Shown one piece after another: positions 1 to 9,012 of a stretch of DNA of 33,634 bases (positions within the stretch are counted from its first letter, which is position 1; the number at the start of each line of letters is the position of its first letter). The stretch comes from Chloroflexota bacterium (GTDB lineage: Bacteria; Chloroflexota; Anaerolineae; Promineifilales; Promineifilaceae): the NCBI GenBank assembly GCA_029559155.1, contig JAKQCM010000326.1:1-33634 (forward strand), given 5' to 3'. The notes under the pieces were generated by a model. That model did no database searches and was not told the origin of the DNA. It saw nothing but the letters and a program-made list of their open reading frames with translations. The position numbers and the translations under genes are program-made.

Positions 1-2
1 CT

Positions 3-983
3 CTAGCTCATCGTAAGGGCCATGACCGCTTTTTGGGCGTGCAGGCGGTTTTCAGCTTCATCGAAGACGACGGAGTGACGGCCGTCCAGCACAGAGCTGG
101 CTACTTCAATATCACGGTCGGCCGGCAGCGGGTGCATGTAGATCACATCATCTTTGCCCAAAGCCATCAATTCGTCATTGACATACCAATCTTTGTATTG
201 ATCCTGAATGCGCTTGCCTTCTTCGGGGTCTTGCGTGGTTAGCAGCGGTCCCCAAGATTTCGCATAAATCACGTCGGCATCCTGGCAAGCTTCTTTCATG
301 TCATGGACAACCTCGAAGCCAGCGTTGTACTTGGCAGCCATCTCACGAGCCTGATCCATAATGTCGGGCATCAGTTCGAATTCCGGCGGATGCGCCAAAA
401 CCACATCCATGCCAAAACGCGGCATCTGCAAAATGAGCGATTGCGGCACGGACATTGGCTTCAGGTAAGAGGAAGCGTATGCCCAAGACACAACCATCTT
501 CTTGCGGCGCAGATTGCGGCCCTTCTTTTCCATGATGGTCATCAGGTCGGCCAGGCATTGATGCGGATGATAAATTTCGTCTTGCATGTTCAACACGGGC
601 ACGCGGGAAGCCTGAGCCACCAGATTCAGGTAGCGGTTGCCAGTGCCATAGGTTACATGGCGGATGGCGATGCCGTCGAAGTAACGGCCGAAAATCTCGC
701 CCATTTCCGTTTCCGTGTCGCCGTGGGAAATCTGGGTGGTACGGCTTTCGATGAAGGCTGCGTGGCCGCCCAACTGCGCCATACCCGCCTCAAAGCTGCC
801 ACGTGTACGTGTGCTGGAGAAGAAGAAAAGCATCGCCAACACCTTGTCGCGCAGCAGCGCGTGCGATTGCCCCAGTCCGCGCTTCATCTTCAAATCCCAA
901 GCCAGTTCCAATACGGTTTCAACTTCTTCTTTTGAAAAGTCCAGATCGCTAATAAAGTCACGACCGCGTAATCCTGTTTGCAT
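3..983 (-). CDS. YgeW-like / knotted carbamoyltransferase family protein
   Basis: 326 aa; carbamoyl-phosphate motif SSTRTR, 'SWAYASSYLKPMSVPQSLI..MPRFGMDVVLAHPPEFELMPD' strongly resembling YgeW, 'HPLPADRDIEV', 'DEAENRLHAQKA'. Complete ORF. Confidence 0.85.
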   Translation of the reverse strand: MQTGLRGRDFISDLDFSKEEVETVLELAWDLKMKRGLGQSHALLRDKVLAMLFFFSSTRTRGSFEAGMAQLGGHAAFIESRTTQISHGDTETEMGEIFGRYFDGIAIRHVTYGTGNRYLNLVAQASRVPVLNMQDEIYHPHQCLADLMTIMEKKGRNLRRKKMVVSWAYASSYLKPMSVPQSLILQMPRFGMDVVLAHPPEFELMPDIMDQAREMAAKYNAGFEVVHDMKEACQDADVIYAKSWGPLLTTQDPEEGKRIQDQYKDWYVNDELMALGKDDVIYMHPLPADRDIEVASSVLDGRHSVVFDEAENRLHAQKAVMALTMS

Positions 984-1061
984 TTCTCAGTCTCCTTATA
1001 TGGAGATTGGAGATTAGAGATGAAACAGCTCATAATCTCTAATCTCTAATCTCTCTCTTTT

Positions 1062-2015
1062 CTACTCAGTCACACCCATAACCAGGGCTAACAACGCCAT
1101 ACGCATGACAACGCCATTGAAGGCTTCTTGCCAATAGCGGGACCAGCGGGTGATGTCGACGTCGGCCGGGATTTCGTCCATACGCGGCAGGGAGTGCAGC
1201 AGGATGGCGTCCGATTTGGCTTTGTTCGCCAGCAGTTCGCGGGTGATTTTGTAGTTGGAGGGGGTCAGGCCCACATCGCCGCTGCGTTCGTCGCGGGATT
1301 TGGTGTAGTCTGGCTGCACAACCGGCTCGACGAGGATGACGTCGGCGTCGGCAATGGCTTCTTCAACGTGCTCCACTTCGCGGAAATTGAGGTTGTAATT
1401 TTTCAGATCGGCTTTCATTTCGTCGGTTAGCCGCTGGTCGGCGGGGGAGACGAAGGTGATGGGGCAGTCGAATTGGGTGAGGCCGTAGGCCAGGGAGTGC
1501 ATGGTGCGCATCCGCATATCGCCAACAGCCAGCCAGTTCAGGCCGTCGATGCGCCCTTTTTCGCGCATGACTGTGTAGAAATCGGTGAGGATTTGGGTGG
1601 GATGTTCACCCCAGCCGTCGCCGCCGTTAATGATCGGCACACTGGCCCATTTGGCGGCTTCGTGCGGCGCGCCTTGTTGGAAATGGCGCATGACGATGAC
1701 GTCGCCGTAGAATTCCAGCATTTTGACGGTGTCTTTGATGGATTCCTGGTAAAAATCGCCGGCGCGGGTCATTTTGGCGTCGGAGAAGCCGGTGACCTGA
1801 CCGCCGAGGCGGATCATGGCGGCTTCGTGAGCCAGACGGGTGCGGGTGGAGGGCTGATAGAAGGCCGTGACGAGGGTCTTTTCTTTCAGCAAGTCGCTGT
1901 TGCGACGGTTCCGGGCGATGGGTTCCAGCTCTTCGGCAATTTCGAAGACGCGGAAAAACTCGTTACGTTCAAAATCTTTGAGGGACAGAATATCCCGACC
2001 TGCAAAACTTCTCAT
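1062..2015 (-). CDS. pyrB: Aspartate carbamoyltransferase-like protein (PyrB family)
   Basis: 317 aa; PSTRTR, GEHPTQILTDFYT, LLHSLPRMDEI, 'AFNGVVMRMALL'. Confidence 0.83.
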   Translation of the reverse strand: MRSFAGRDILSLKDFERNEFFRVFEIAEELEPIARNRRNSDLLKEKTLVTAFYQPSTRTRLAHEAAMIRLGGQVTGFSDAKMTRAGDFYQESIKDTVKMLEFYGDVIVMRHFQQGAPHEAAKWASVPIINGGDGWGEHPTQILTDFYTVMREKGRIDGLNWLAVGDMRMRTMHSLAYGLTQFDCPITFVSPADQRLTDEMKADLKNYNLNFREVEHVEEAIADADVILVEPVVQPDYTKSRDERSGDVGLTPSNYKITRELLANKAKSDAILLHSLPRMDEIPADVDITRWSRYWQEAFNGVVMRMALLALVMGVTE

Positions 2016-2092
2016 GATATTTCTCCTTTTGAAAGTTTGGGAAACGGCCGTTCCGCTCCCCGTTCAGTGTGACAATTTGGGGAACAATCGCC

Positions 2093-2821
2093 TTACACCG
2101 TTGGCCGCCGAATAAGGCGGAAACGGAGCAAATCATCCCGAAAACAGGATGTCGATTTTAAGATGGGTTCGTTATCGTCGTTGTAGCCAGTTTCATGGAG
2201 GGCGATAATGGGGGTGTGGGGCTGGATATGGAGGATTTTTGCCAGTTCTTCATCAGCTGCCAGCGGCACAATTTCCGACAGGTAGTAGCTGAAGTGTTGA
2301 CGGCCGTTCTCCCACATAAACGCGTATACCGGCATTAAAAAATCCCGTTCTGTATTTGGCCCCTGAATGTGGCGCGTGGGAATATAGTTGTACGCCAGAA
2401 TAACCGGTTGATTGTCGGCCAAAAACAGCTTACGAACCACCAGAATCTCTTCGCCTTCAGCCAGATTCAAGTCGGCGGCCATAGCCGGGTCTGCAATTTG
2501 TGTGGTCACGTCTAAAATGCGCGTCGACGCTTCATACCCGTGCGCCACAAGCATCGCCTCATACGACCAGATTTCGTCCAGGCGCGATTTGATTTGCAAG
2601 CCGGCTTCGTTGACAAACGTGCCCGCCCCCTGCTTACGATACACGACGCCTTCATTTTCCAGCCGGCTCAACGCATCACGGATGGTGGTTCGGCTGACGC
2701 CTAAATCCGCCGCCAGTTCGGTTTCCGAGGGGATACGGCCGTCGGCAAAATGATCATCCAGAATCAACTGTTTGATGTGCGAGCGGGCCTGTTCGGTTAA
2801 GGAGGGCGTGCGTTTTAGCAT
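2093..2821 (-). CDS. GntR family transcriptional regulator, HutC/UTRA type
   Basis: 242 aa; N-terminal winged HTH 'GRIPSETELAADLGVSRTTIRDALSRLENEGVVYRKQGAGTFV' followed by a UTRA-like domain. Confidence 0.92.
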   Translation of the reverse strand: MLKRTPSLTEQARSHIKQLILDDHFADGRIPSETELAADLGVSRTTIRDALSRLENEGVVYRKQGAGTFVNEAGLQIKSRLDEIWSYEAMLVAHGYEASTRILDVTTQIADPAMAADLNLAEGEEILVVRKLFLADNQPVILAYNYIPTRHIQGPNTERDFLMPVYAFMWENGRQHFSYYLSEIVPLAADEELAKILHIQPHTPIIALHETGYNDDNEPILKSTSCFRDDLLRFRLIRRPTV

Positions 2822-2910
2822 TATGGTAATATCGTACTATCGTATGGTTGTATGACAAATTTTACTGCCATAGACCGACTGCGTCAAGCAAAAATCACCC
2901 CCCACAGGCA

Positions 2911-2949
2911 AAAAAAGAGGAATGTCACCTTTTTCTAGTGACATTCCTC
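2911..2949 (-). terminator. Intrinsic terminator downstream of the zinc-ribbon gene
   Basis: Perfect 12-bp inverted repeat gaggaatgtcac/gtgacattcctc with A6 on the + strand (U-tract on the - strand). Confidence 0.75.
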
Positions 2950-3095
2950 AAGACATCCGGATATGCAAATAGTGTGGATGAGGAGAAATCTGTGGCGGTA
3001 TACTAATGTCGCTCACAGCTTACGGCTTGTGGCTTATGGCCACGACAACCTGTCACGCACCACGCATCACCTAACTCTCACCAGCCTCAAATTCG

Positions 3096-3743
3096 TCACA
3101 CTTTTGCCCCACATTCTCCGCAAAACTTGGCCCCAGGATTCAACTTCGCGCCGCATTCGGTACAATGCGCCTGACTCTGAATTTTCGTGCCGCACTCCGG
3201 GCAAAACTTCAAATTGCCTTCCAGCGGGGCGTTGCAACTTGGGCAGGTTGCGCGGACCCCGGCGCGCCAGCTTTCCTCCTTCAACATTGCCCGGTCATCC
3301 TCAGCCATTTTTGAATGCGCCCAAACTTCCTCTACCGTGCGGCTGGCCTGGGCGGCTGCCATTTCCACGCCCAAATCAGGGGCGCAATTTTTACACAATC
3401 CTTTGCTGTCGTTCCAACAACTTTTGCGGCAAACCCAACCGGAACAGCGCGGGCATTGAATAAAATCGGGTTTTAATTGTTCCATGGCGTCCACAAACGC
3501 GCCATCGTGGGCCTTTTCCCAGGCCGCCGAACGTGCCCGCTCGCCTAAATCGGCCGCCCGCCCAAAAATGCCGCCAAACAAACCATTGGCTGCATCTAAA
3601 GCGTTGGTAACCGTGCCTAATGCCGAAGCCTGGAAACGGGTCCGATAGCCTGTGCCACAGCGGTCACAGTAAAACTCAAATTGAAAACCTTGATTGGTAC
3701 TTAAATCAGAGTAATTGCGGGTGAATTCTATTTTTTGGGTCAT
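3096..3743 (-). CDS. Double zinc-ribbon protein of unknown function
   Basis: C-terminal CPSCNAPLEGNLKFCPECGTKI..CTECGAKLNPGAKFCGECGAKV plus internal CxxC pairs. Start placed at MTQKIEF (ORF track starts at 3761) because GGGAGG lies upstream of it. Confidence 0.8.
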   Translation of the reverse strand: MTQKIEFTRNYSDLSTNQGFQFEFYCDRCGTGYRTRFQASALGTVTNALDAANGLFGGIFGRAADLGERARSAAWEKAHDGAFVDAMEQLKPDFIQCPRCSGWVCRKSCWNDSKGLCKNCAPDLGVEMAAAQASRTVEEVWAHSKMAEDDRAMLKEESWRAGVRATCPSCNAPLEGNLKFCPECGTKIQSQAHCTECGAKLNPGAKFCGECGAKV

Positions 3744-3850
3744 GAATGCGTGGCCTCCCATCTCATCTTGATTTTTCTCGTCAGTGAAAAACGAGCTATC
3801 CTCAAATTATATGCATTCTGCCGCCTAACAAAAGAGGGATAATGGGCCAA

Positions 3851-3892
3851 AAATAAAAGCTCTCGGAAACTATTTTCCCGAGAGCTTTTTTC
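3851..3892 (-). terminator. Intrinsic terminator (possibly bidirectional)
   Basis: aaaagctctcgg..ccgagagctttttt hairpin just past the stop of the LysM gene. Confidence 0.75.
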
Positions 3893-3916
3893 TAACCTGT
3901 CAGCTTGAAATCAGGT

Positions 3917-5032
3917 TTAGGGTGTGTTTATCGCTTGCAACGACCAGTCGTCGATAAACCAGCCGTTGTTCGATTGAGCGAAGCGGTTGCGGAACCCGAC
4001 GCCCAGACGCACTGTTCCCGGCTCTGTGAGAGTGAATTCATAGGTGACGGTATTTTTGCGACCGGCCGGCGCTGACTGCCATCCCGTTCCACCGCCATTG
4101 TGAATTATCCGATATTCAGCGGCCAGCGGATCGCCGTTCCAAATTTTTTGGCTGCCATTGTAGCCCGTAACGGCATCCGGGAAGAAGTTGGCGGTGAACC
4201 GGTAGGAACCGGGTTGCAAGGCCACATCGGTGAAAATAGAAAAATTAGTGGGGGCGTCGCCTTTGAAGGCTTTGATGGTGTTTTCGCCATCGAAGAGGAA
4301 GAGGGATTGTTCGGCCGGCGGGATATGGGCGCGGGACAGAACACGGATTTCCGGGCGGTAGAAGCTGCCACCACTACCGGGCGAGAGCGTGTTGGGGCCT
4401 TCGTCTACAGCGAGCTGCCATTGGTTGGGCAGCTGCCATTCCGCCACGCCGTTGAAGAAGTACCAGCCTTCTTCGAAGGAGGGATTGGGGAGTAAGTTGG
4501 CGCCGGCAACGGGGGCAGTGGGCTGCGTTGGATTTTCGGGGGTACCACCGGCGGCCAGTTCGCCATCCCAGCCAGGTATGATCAATTCTTGACCAACGGC
4601 AATGATATTGATGTTGCTCAAGCCGTTGGCGGTGGCGATATCTTCGGCGGCGACGCCTGTTTTACCGGCGATGACGGATAAGGTGTCGCCAGGAACGACG
4701 GTATAGGTGGCGCCGGTTGGCGGCACGGCCGTTGCCGGCACGGCCGTTGGTGCAATCACTTCCACGGTTGGGGTTGGAGGAACGGCCGTGGGCTCTGGCT
4801 GGCTTTCTGGCGTTGCGGTAACAATCACAGCCACTTCTACTTCCACCACTCGCGTCACTTCCACGGGAACTTCAACGGTGGTTTCTTGCGTTACAACACG
4901 AGTTACTTCTACGGTCACGGGTACGTCATTGTTGACGACGCGCGTCACTTCCACTACCTGCGGCTCTGCAGAACAGCTCACCACAGCAACCAATACGAAA
5001 ATCATTAATAAAATCCGAACTTGGTTTCTCAC
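3917..5032 (-). CDS. LysM-domain lipoprotein with C-terminal carbohydrate-binding-like domain
   Basis: Lipobox-like VVSC; 'VEVTRVV' low-complexity repeats; LysM 'YTVVPGDTLSVIAGKTGVAAEDIATANGLSNINIIAVGQELIIPG'; C-terminal 'NLLPNPSFEEGW...' beta-sandwich-like region. Confidence 0.85.
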   Translation of the reverse strand: MRNQVRILLMIFVLVAVVSCSAEPQVVEVTRVVNNDVPVTVEVTRVVTQETTVEVPVEVTRVVEVEVAVIVTATPESQPEPTAVPPTPTVEVIAPTAVPATAVPPTGATYTVVPGDTLSVIAGKTGVAAEDIATANGLSNINIIAVGQELIIPGWDGELAAGGTPENPTQPTAPVAGANLLPNPSFEEGWYFFNGVAEWQLPNQWQLAVDEGPNTLSPGSGGSFYRPEIRVLSRAHIPPAEQSLFLFDGENTIKAFKGDAPTNFSIFTDVALQPGSYRFTANFFPDAVTGYNGSQKIWNGDPLAAEYRIIHNGGGTGWQSAPAGRKNTVTYEFTLTEPGTVRLGVGFRNRFAQSNNGWFIDDWSLQAINTP

Positions 5033-5250
5033 AGATTTCCTAAATCTCCTTCAAACGATGAAACTTTTAGCAAAACATACAACACTATAACGGCGTTGAT
5101 CTTTGGGAAACGCGGCAAATCACGATTCAGCCAGTCAATTCTCCAAAGAGATCGGTTACATTTTTAACAGATACGAACAAGGCAGGAATATTAGCAGATT
5201 TTCCAGCAAGGCCATCATCGAAAGGCCCACGAAATCCCTCTGTCTGAAAC

Positions 5251-5284
5251 AAAAAAAAGGCTGGCTAATAAGCCAACCCTTTTC
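5251..5284 (-). terminator. Intrinsic terminator of the cold-shock gene
   Basis: ggctggct..agccaacc hairpin preceded by A8 on the + strand (U-tract on the - strand). Confidence 0.7.
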
Positions 5285-5310
5285 TTATCCACAATTTTTT
5301 ATAATTGCGT

Positions 5311-5523
5311 TTAGGCTTTGCGTACCTGAACGGCAGAGGGGCCGCGTGGTCCTTCTTCGATTCCGAATTCAACCCGTTCGCCTTCAGCCAGGCTTTTAAA
5401 ACCTTCAGCCTGAATGGCCGAGTGGTGGACGAATACATCTTTACCACCCTCGCGGGAAATAAAGCCAAAACCTTTTTGGTCACTGAACCATTTCACGGTC
5501 CCGGAAAATCTTTGGTCACTCAT
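5311..5523 (-). CDS. Cold-shock protein (CspA family)
   Basis: 70 aa; '[30 protein letters not shown]' RNP1/RNP2 motifs. Confidence 0.97.
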   Translation of the reverse strand: MSDQRFSGTVKWFSDQKGFGFISREGGKDVFVHHSAIQAEGFKSLAEGERVEFGIEEGPRGPSAVQVRKA

Positions 5524-5598
5524 TCTTGTGAAACTCCTATCTAACTTTAAATCTACACGTAAAAATTTTTTACCGGATCATTGTGTCGTCTGTTTGGA

Positions 5599-5635
5599 CA
5601 AAAAACGCCGCCCAATGTTGTGAGTCTGGGCGGCG
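5599..5635 (-). terminator. Intrinsic terminator between the 5782-6480 gene and the cold-shock gene
   Basis: 9-bp perfect stem cgccgccca/tgggcggcg with an A-run on the + strand side. Confidence 0.65.
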
Positions 5636-5781
5636 ATTAATACCAACTTGATCAGAACTTACAATATCCTAGCAAACCAATACTACTCCAGAGGTCTGCG
5701 AAAGTCAAACGGCCGTTTCCGCCCCATGCCATCCCTTTGCCCTTGCTCATCAGAAGTTAACCTTTGCAGCAGGCTGCCGCC

Positions 5782-6480
5782 TTAAAACCGAGTGGTGTAT
5801 AAATTACGCTGCCCTTCTTTGCCTGCTACCGAGAGCGCCTGGATATGTCGCAGGGTATAGGTGATTTTCTGCGCCAGCGCGGGCCGGCAAGGCAGCGCGT
5901 CGGCTAACTGCCGGTTGGTGAAGGGATCTGGCAGATTCGCCGGCAGCAAAGCCAGGAAATCGGCCTTTTCTGTCAGGCTCACCTGGCCTACCACATCCAA
6001 TAGCCGCCGGTCATAAAGACTCCAATGTTTGCGCCGCCAGCTTCCCTGGCCATCATCGCGCCAGATTTCTTCTTCCTGGGTCAACAGCAGGATGATAGAG
6101 AGGTTGGGATGAAGCAGCCAATCGGTCAGGCGGACCAGCTCGCGGAATATATCGCCGGGTTGGCCGCGTTTGGGCGATTTGCGCCGGCTGATGGGGTCGC
6201 CTACGGCCGTTTCCCGCACAATCCACTTCTCCTGAGCAATCGGGTGCAAAATTTGCACGGCATGTTTGGGCAACAGGCGCGCCAGCTTAGGCTTCATGGC
6301 ATACAAGTGGCGCGTCTGGATTTCCAGCAGCAGTTCGCCGCGCACCACGTCTACCACAAACCCATCCACCGCCATCTCAAACTGGTCACCCGGCTGCGCC
6401 GCCCATTCTTTTAACGCTGCATGGAGCGATTTTTCCCCTAATGTACCAATTGACATAAACTTTATCGGTGTGACTGCCAC
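5782..6480 (-). CDS. Conserved hypothetical protein, possible PD-(D/E)XK nuclease-like fold
   Basis: 232 aa; 'MAVDGFVVDVVRGELLLEIQTR' resembles a D..ExQ core; C-terminal winged-helix-like region. Confidence 0.6.
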   Translation of the reverse strand: MAVTPIKFMSIGTLGEKSLHAALKEWAAQPGDQFEMAVDGFVVDVVRGELLLEIQTRHLYAMKPKLARLLPKHAVQILHPIAQEKWIVRETAVGDPISRRKSPKRGQPGDIFRELVRLTDWLLHPNLSIILLLTQEEEIWRDDGQGSWRRKHWSLYDRRLLDVVGQVSLTEKADFLALLPANLPDPFTNRQLADALPCRPALAQKITYTLRHIQALSVAGKEGQRNLYTTRF

Positions 6481-6537
6481 TCGTCATCCATCCGGCAATT
6501 GCGAAGTGTCCGAGTAACCGTTCAGGATTCCCTGGCA

Positions 6538-6597
6538 AGACCCCAAGGGTTTGACGCCCAAATAATCCAAATTCTCAGGACCAAACCCTTGGGGTCT
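6538..6597. repeat. 60-bp inverted-repeat element, copy 1 (opposite orientation to copies 3 and 4)
   Basis: Perfect 15-bp terminal inverted repeats agaccccaagggttt/aaacccttggggtct, 30-bp spacer homologous to copy 3 after reverse complementing. Confidence 0.9.
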
Positions 6598-6687
6598 GTA
6601 TGGGCGCTTTTCCAATTCGGTTCTGTGGACGACCATCAAAGCACGGCTTCATCCTTTTATAGGCTCTTAGTATACAATCGGCAGTCA

Positions 6688-7365
6688 ATGAGACGAATAC
6701 AAGCATGGAATTCCCTGATTCGCTTTGGCTTTAGGCTGCTGTATAACGAGTTGGCCTGGACGTATGACGTTGTGAGTTGGCTGGTGTCGCTGGGCGAGTG
6801 GCGAGCGTGGCAGCGGGCGGCGCTGCCGTTCGTCGTTGGGCGAGATGTGTTGGAATTGGGGCACGGCCCCGGCCACATGCTGCTGGCTTTACAAAACGCC
6901 AGATTTGACGCCATCGGGCTGGACTTATCGCCGGCCATGGGGCGATTGGCCCAAACGCGCACCCAATGCACAGTTCCGTTGGCGCGAGGGCGTGGGCAAG
7001 ATTTGCCGTTTGGCACGGCCGTTTTCGACACCGTTCTGGCCACTTTTCCCACCGAATACATTGTCGATCCGGCCACATTGGCGGCCGTAGCCAGGGTTTT
7101 GCGGGAAAACGGCCGTTTCGTCATCGTGCCAGAAGGGCATCTCACCGGGCGCGGTCCGCTGCGCAGTGTCATCACCTGGCTGTTTGCCATCACCGGCCAA
7201 CGGCCGTCTGTCGCACAGCCAGTTTGGTCAGTGGAGGCGGTCTGGCAGCCGTATCTGACGCGGTTTTCAGCCGCCGGGTTTCAAGTGCAGTTCCGGCAAA
7301 TCAACCTCGCGCGCAGCCAGGTGACGGTGATCGTGGCCGCAAAAACGCCTGAGCAAGGGATGTGA
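6688..7365 (+). CDS. SAM-dependent class I methyltransferase
   Basis: 'VLELGHGPGHMLLALQ' motif I and 'DLPFGTAVFDTVLATFPTEYI' motif. Start at MRRIQAW chosen over the upstream extension, which runs through the repeat element. Confidence 0.88.
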   Translation: MRRIQAWNSLIRFGFRLLYNELAWTYDVVSWLVSLGEWRAWQRAALPFVVGRDVLELGHGPGHMLLALQNARFDAIGLDLSPAMGRLAQTRTQCTVPLARGRGQDLPFGTAVFDTVLATFPTEYIVDPATLAAVARVLRENGRFVIVPEGHLTGRGPLRSVITWLFAITGQRPSVAQPVWSVEAVWQPYLTRFSAAGFQVQFRQINLARSQVTVIVAAKTPEQGM

Positions 7366-7457
7366 AACGGCCGTGCCGCCCCTTCCCCACTCGCGCAAAG
7401 ACCTCAGCCCTGGTAAAATGCCCGCGCATAATCGCACAAAAGGTTTAAAGAGTCTTT

Positions 7458-8027
7458 ATGACAGAATTAGAACAATCAAATGCAGCTTCGGATGGAGCAG
7501 TGGAAGCCCGGCCGGCAACATGGGCGCAGCGTTTTCTGCCGCTGCTCATTGCCGCCCTGGTTATCTTGGTCGATCAGGGCAGCAAACAACTCATCGAAGC
7601 AACCATTCCCTATAACACCAGCTGGATGCCCATCGAACGGTTGGCGCCCTTTTTCCAAATCACCCACACCGGCAACACGGGCATCGCTTTTGGCCTGTTT
7701 GCCGGCGGCAGTGTCCTGTTCGCCATTGTCGCCTTGGTGGTGACGGGCATTATTCTTTTTTACAACTTCACTCTGACCGAGGGCAATGTTGGCTTGCGAA
7801 TCGTGTTAGGGCTGTTGTTGGGCGGCGCTTTGGGCAACCTGATCGATAGGGTTCGCCTGGGGCATGTGACCGATTTTCTTGATTTTGGCCCCTGGCCGAT
7901 TTTTAATGTGGCGGACACGGCCGTTGTCGCTGGCGCCCTGGCTCTGGCCTATTTGATGTGGGCAGAGTCGCGCCGGGAAGCCCAACAACGCCACTCCCAA
8001 GAGACAATCCATCCGCAAAACGAGTAA
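7458..8027 (+). CDS. lspA: Lipoprotein signal peptidase (prolipoprotein signal peptidase II)
   Basis: 'LVDQGSKQL', 'NTGIAFGLF', 'GGALGNLIDRVRLGHVTDFLDF', 'FNVADTAVVAG' conserved catalytic Asp regions. Confidence 0.97.
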   Translation: MTELEQSNAASDGAVEARPATWAQRFLPLLIAALVILVDQGSKQLIEATIPYNTSWMPIERLAPFFQITHTGNTGIAFGLFAGGSVLFAIVALVVTGIILFYNFTLTEGNVGLRIVLGLLLGGALGNLIDRVRLGHVTDFLDFGPWPIFNVADTAVVAGALALAYLMWAESRREAQQRHSQETIHPQNE

Positions 8028-8053
8028 TTCCTGATTGTTTTACAGGGGACAAG

Positions 8054-9010
8054 ATGACGCAAGAAACGCTACCGGACCAATCCATCGAATTCACTCTGGA
8101 CGACGTTGTACGCGGCGACCGGCTGGACCATGCTCTGGCATTGGCGAAACCCGATTTTTCGCGGATGCAGTGGCAGCGGTTGATTCAGGAGAAACGCGTG
8201 TCGGTTAACGGCCGTATCACCACCAAAACCAGCCTGCGCCTAAACGGCGGCGAACGGATAACGGCCGTCATCCCCCCCATCGTCGATACCGGCCTGATCG
8301 CCGAAGACATCCCCCTGGACATCCGCTACGAAGACCGCGACATCCTCGTCGTCAACAAACCGGCGGGTATGATCACCCATCCGTCACAGACCGACGAAGT
8401 AGGCACGCTGGTTAACGCCATCCTCTACCACTACCCCGATCTGGAAGGCATCGGCGGCGAGCGGCGGCCCGGCATTGTACACCGGCTGGACAAACACACT
8501 TCCGGCCTGATTGTCGTGGCGCGCAATGATCGCGCTCTGTGGTTCATGCAAGAACAGTTCAAAAGACGGACCATTCAGAAAAAATACCTGGCGCTGGTAG
8601 AAGGACAAATTCAACCCCCGGCGGCTCTCATCGACGCGCCGATTGGCCGCGACCCCAACAATCGCAAAAAGATGGCCGTTATTCCCCCCAACACCTCGGC
8701 TATGGCCCGCAGCGCACGCACCCGTTACGAAACAGTCACCCGTTTCGACAATTTTTCCCTGGTTGCCTGCGCGCCGCTCACCGGGCGGACCCATCAAATA
8801 CGCGTCCATCTGGCGTACATTGGCTTTCCGATTGTGTGCGACCACATTTACGGCCGTCGCAAAAAATCCTTCGCCGACCTGCGCCGCCATTTTCTTCACG
8901 CCGCGGAGCTAACCTTCAAACGGCCGTGCGACAACACCGAGCTGACCATCACCGCCGAACTGCCTCCCGAACTGCAAAGCATCATCGACTCATTAACAGC
9001 CAGCAGCTAG
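8054..9010 (+). CDS. rluD: RluA/RluD-family pseudouridine synthase
   Basis: S4-like N-terminus 'RLDHALALAKPDFSRMQWQRLIQEKRVSVNG'; catalytic 'PGIVHRLDKHTSGLIVVA'; 'GRTHQIRVHLAYIGFPIVCDHIYG'. Start at MTQETL. Confidence 0.95.
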   Translation: MTQETLPDQSIEFTLDDVVRGDRLDHALALAKPDFSRMQWQRLIQEKRVSVNGRITTKTSLRLNGGERITAVIPPIVDTGLIAEDIPLDIRYEDRDILVVNKPAGMITHPSQTDEVGTLVNAILYHYPDLEGIGGERRPGIVHRLDKHTSGLIVVARNDRALWFMQEQFKRRTIQKKYLALVEGQIQPPAALIDAPIGRDPNNRKKMAVIPPNTSAMARSARTRYETVTRFDNFSLVACAPLTGRTHQIRVHLAYIGFPIVCDHIYGRRKKSFADLRRHFLHAAELTFKRPCDNTELTITAELPPELQSIIDSLTASS

Positions 9011-9012
9011 CG

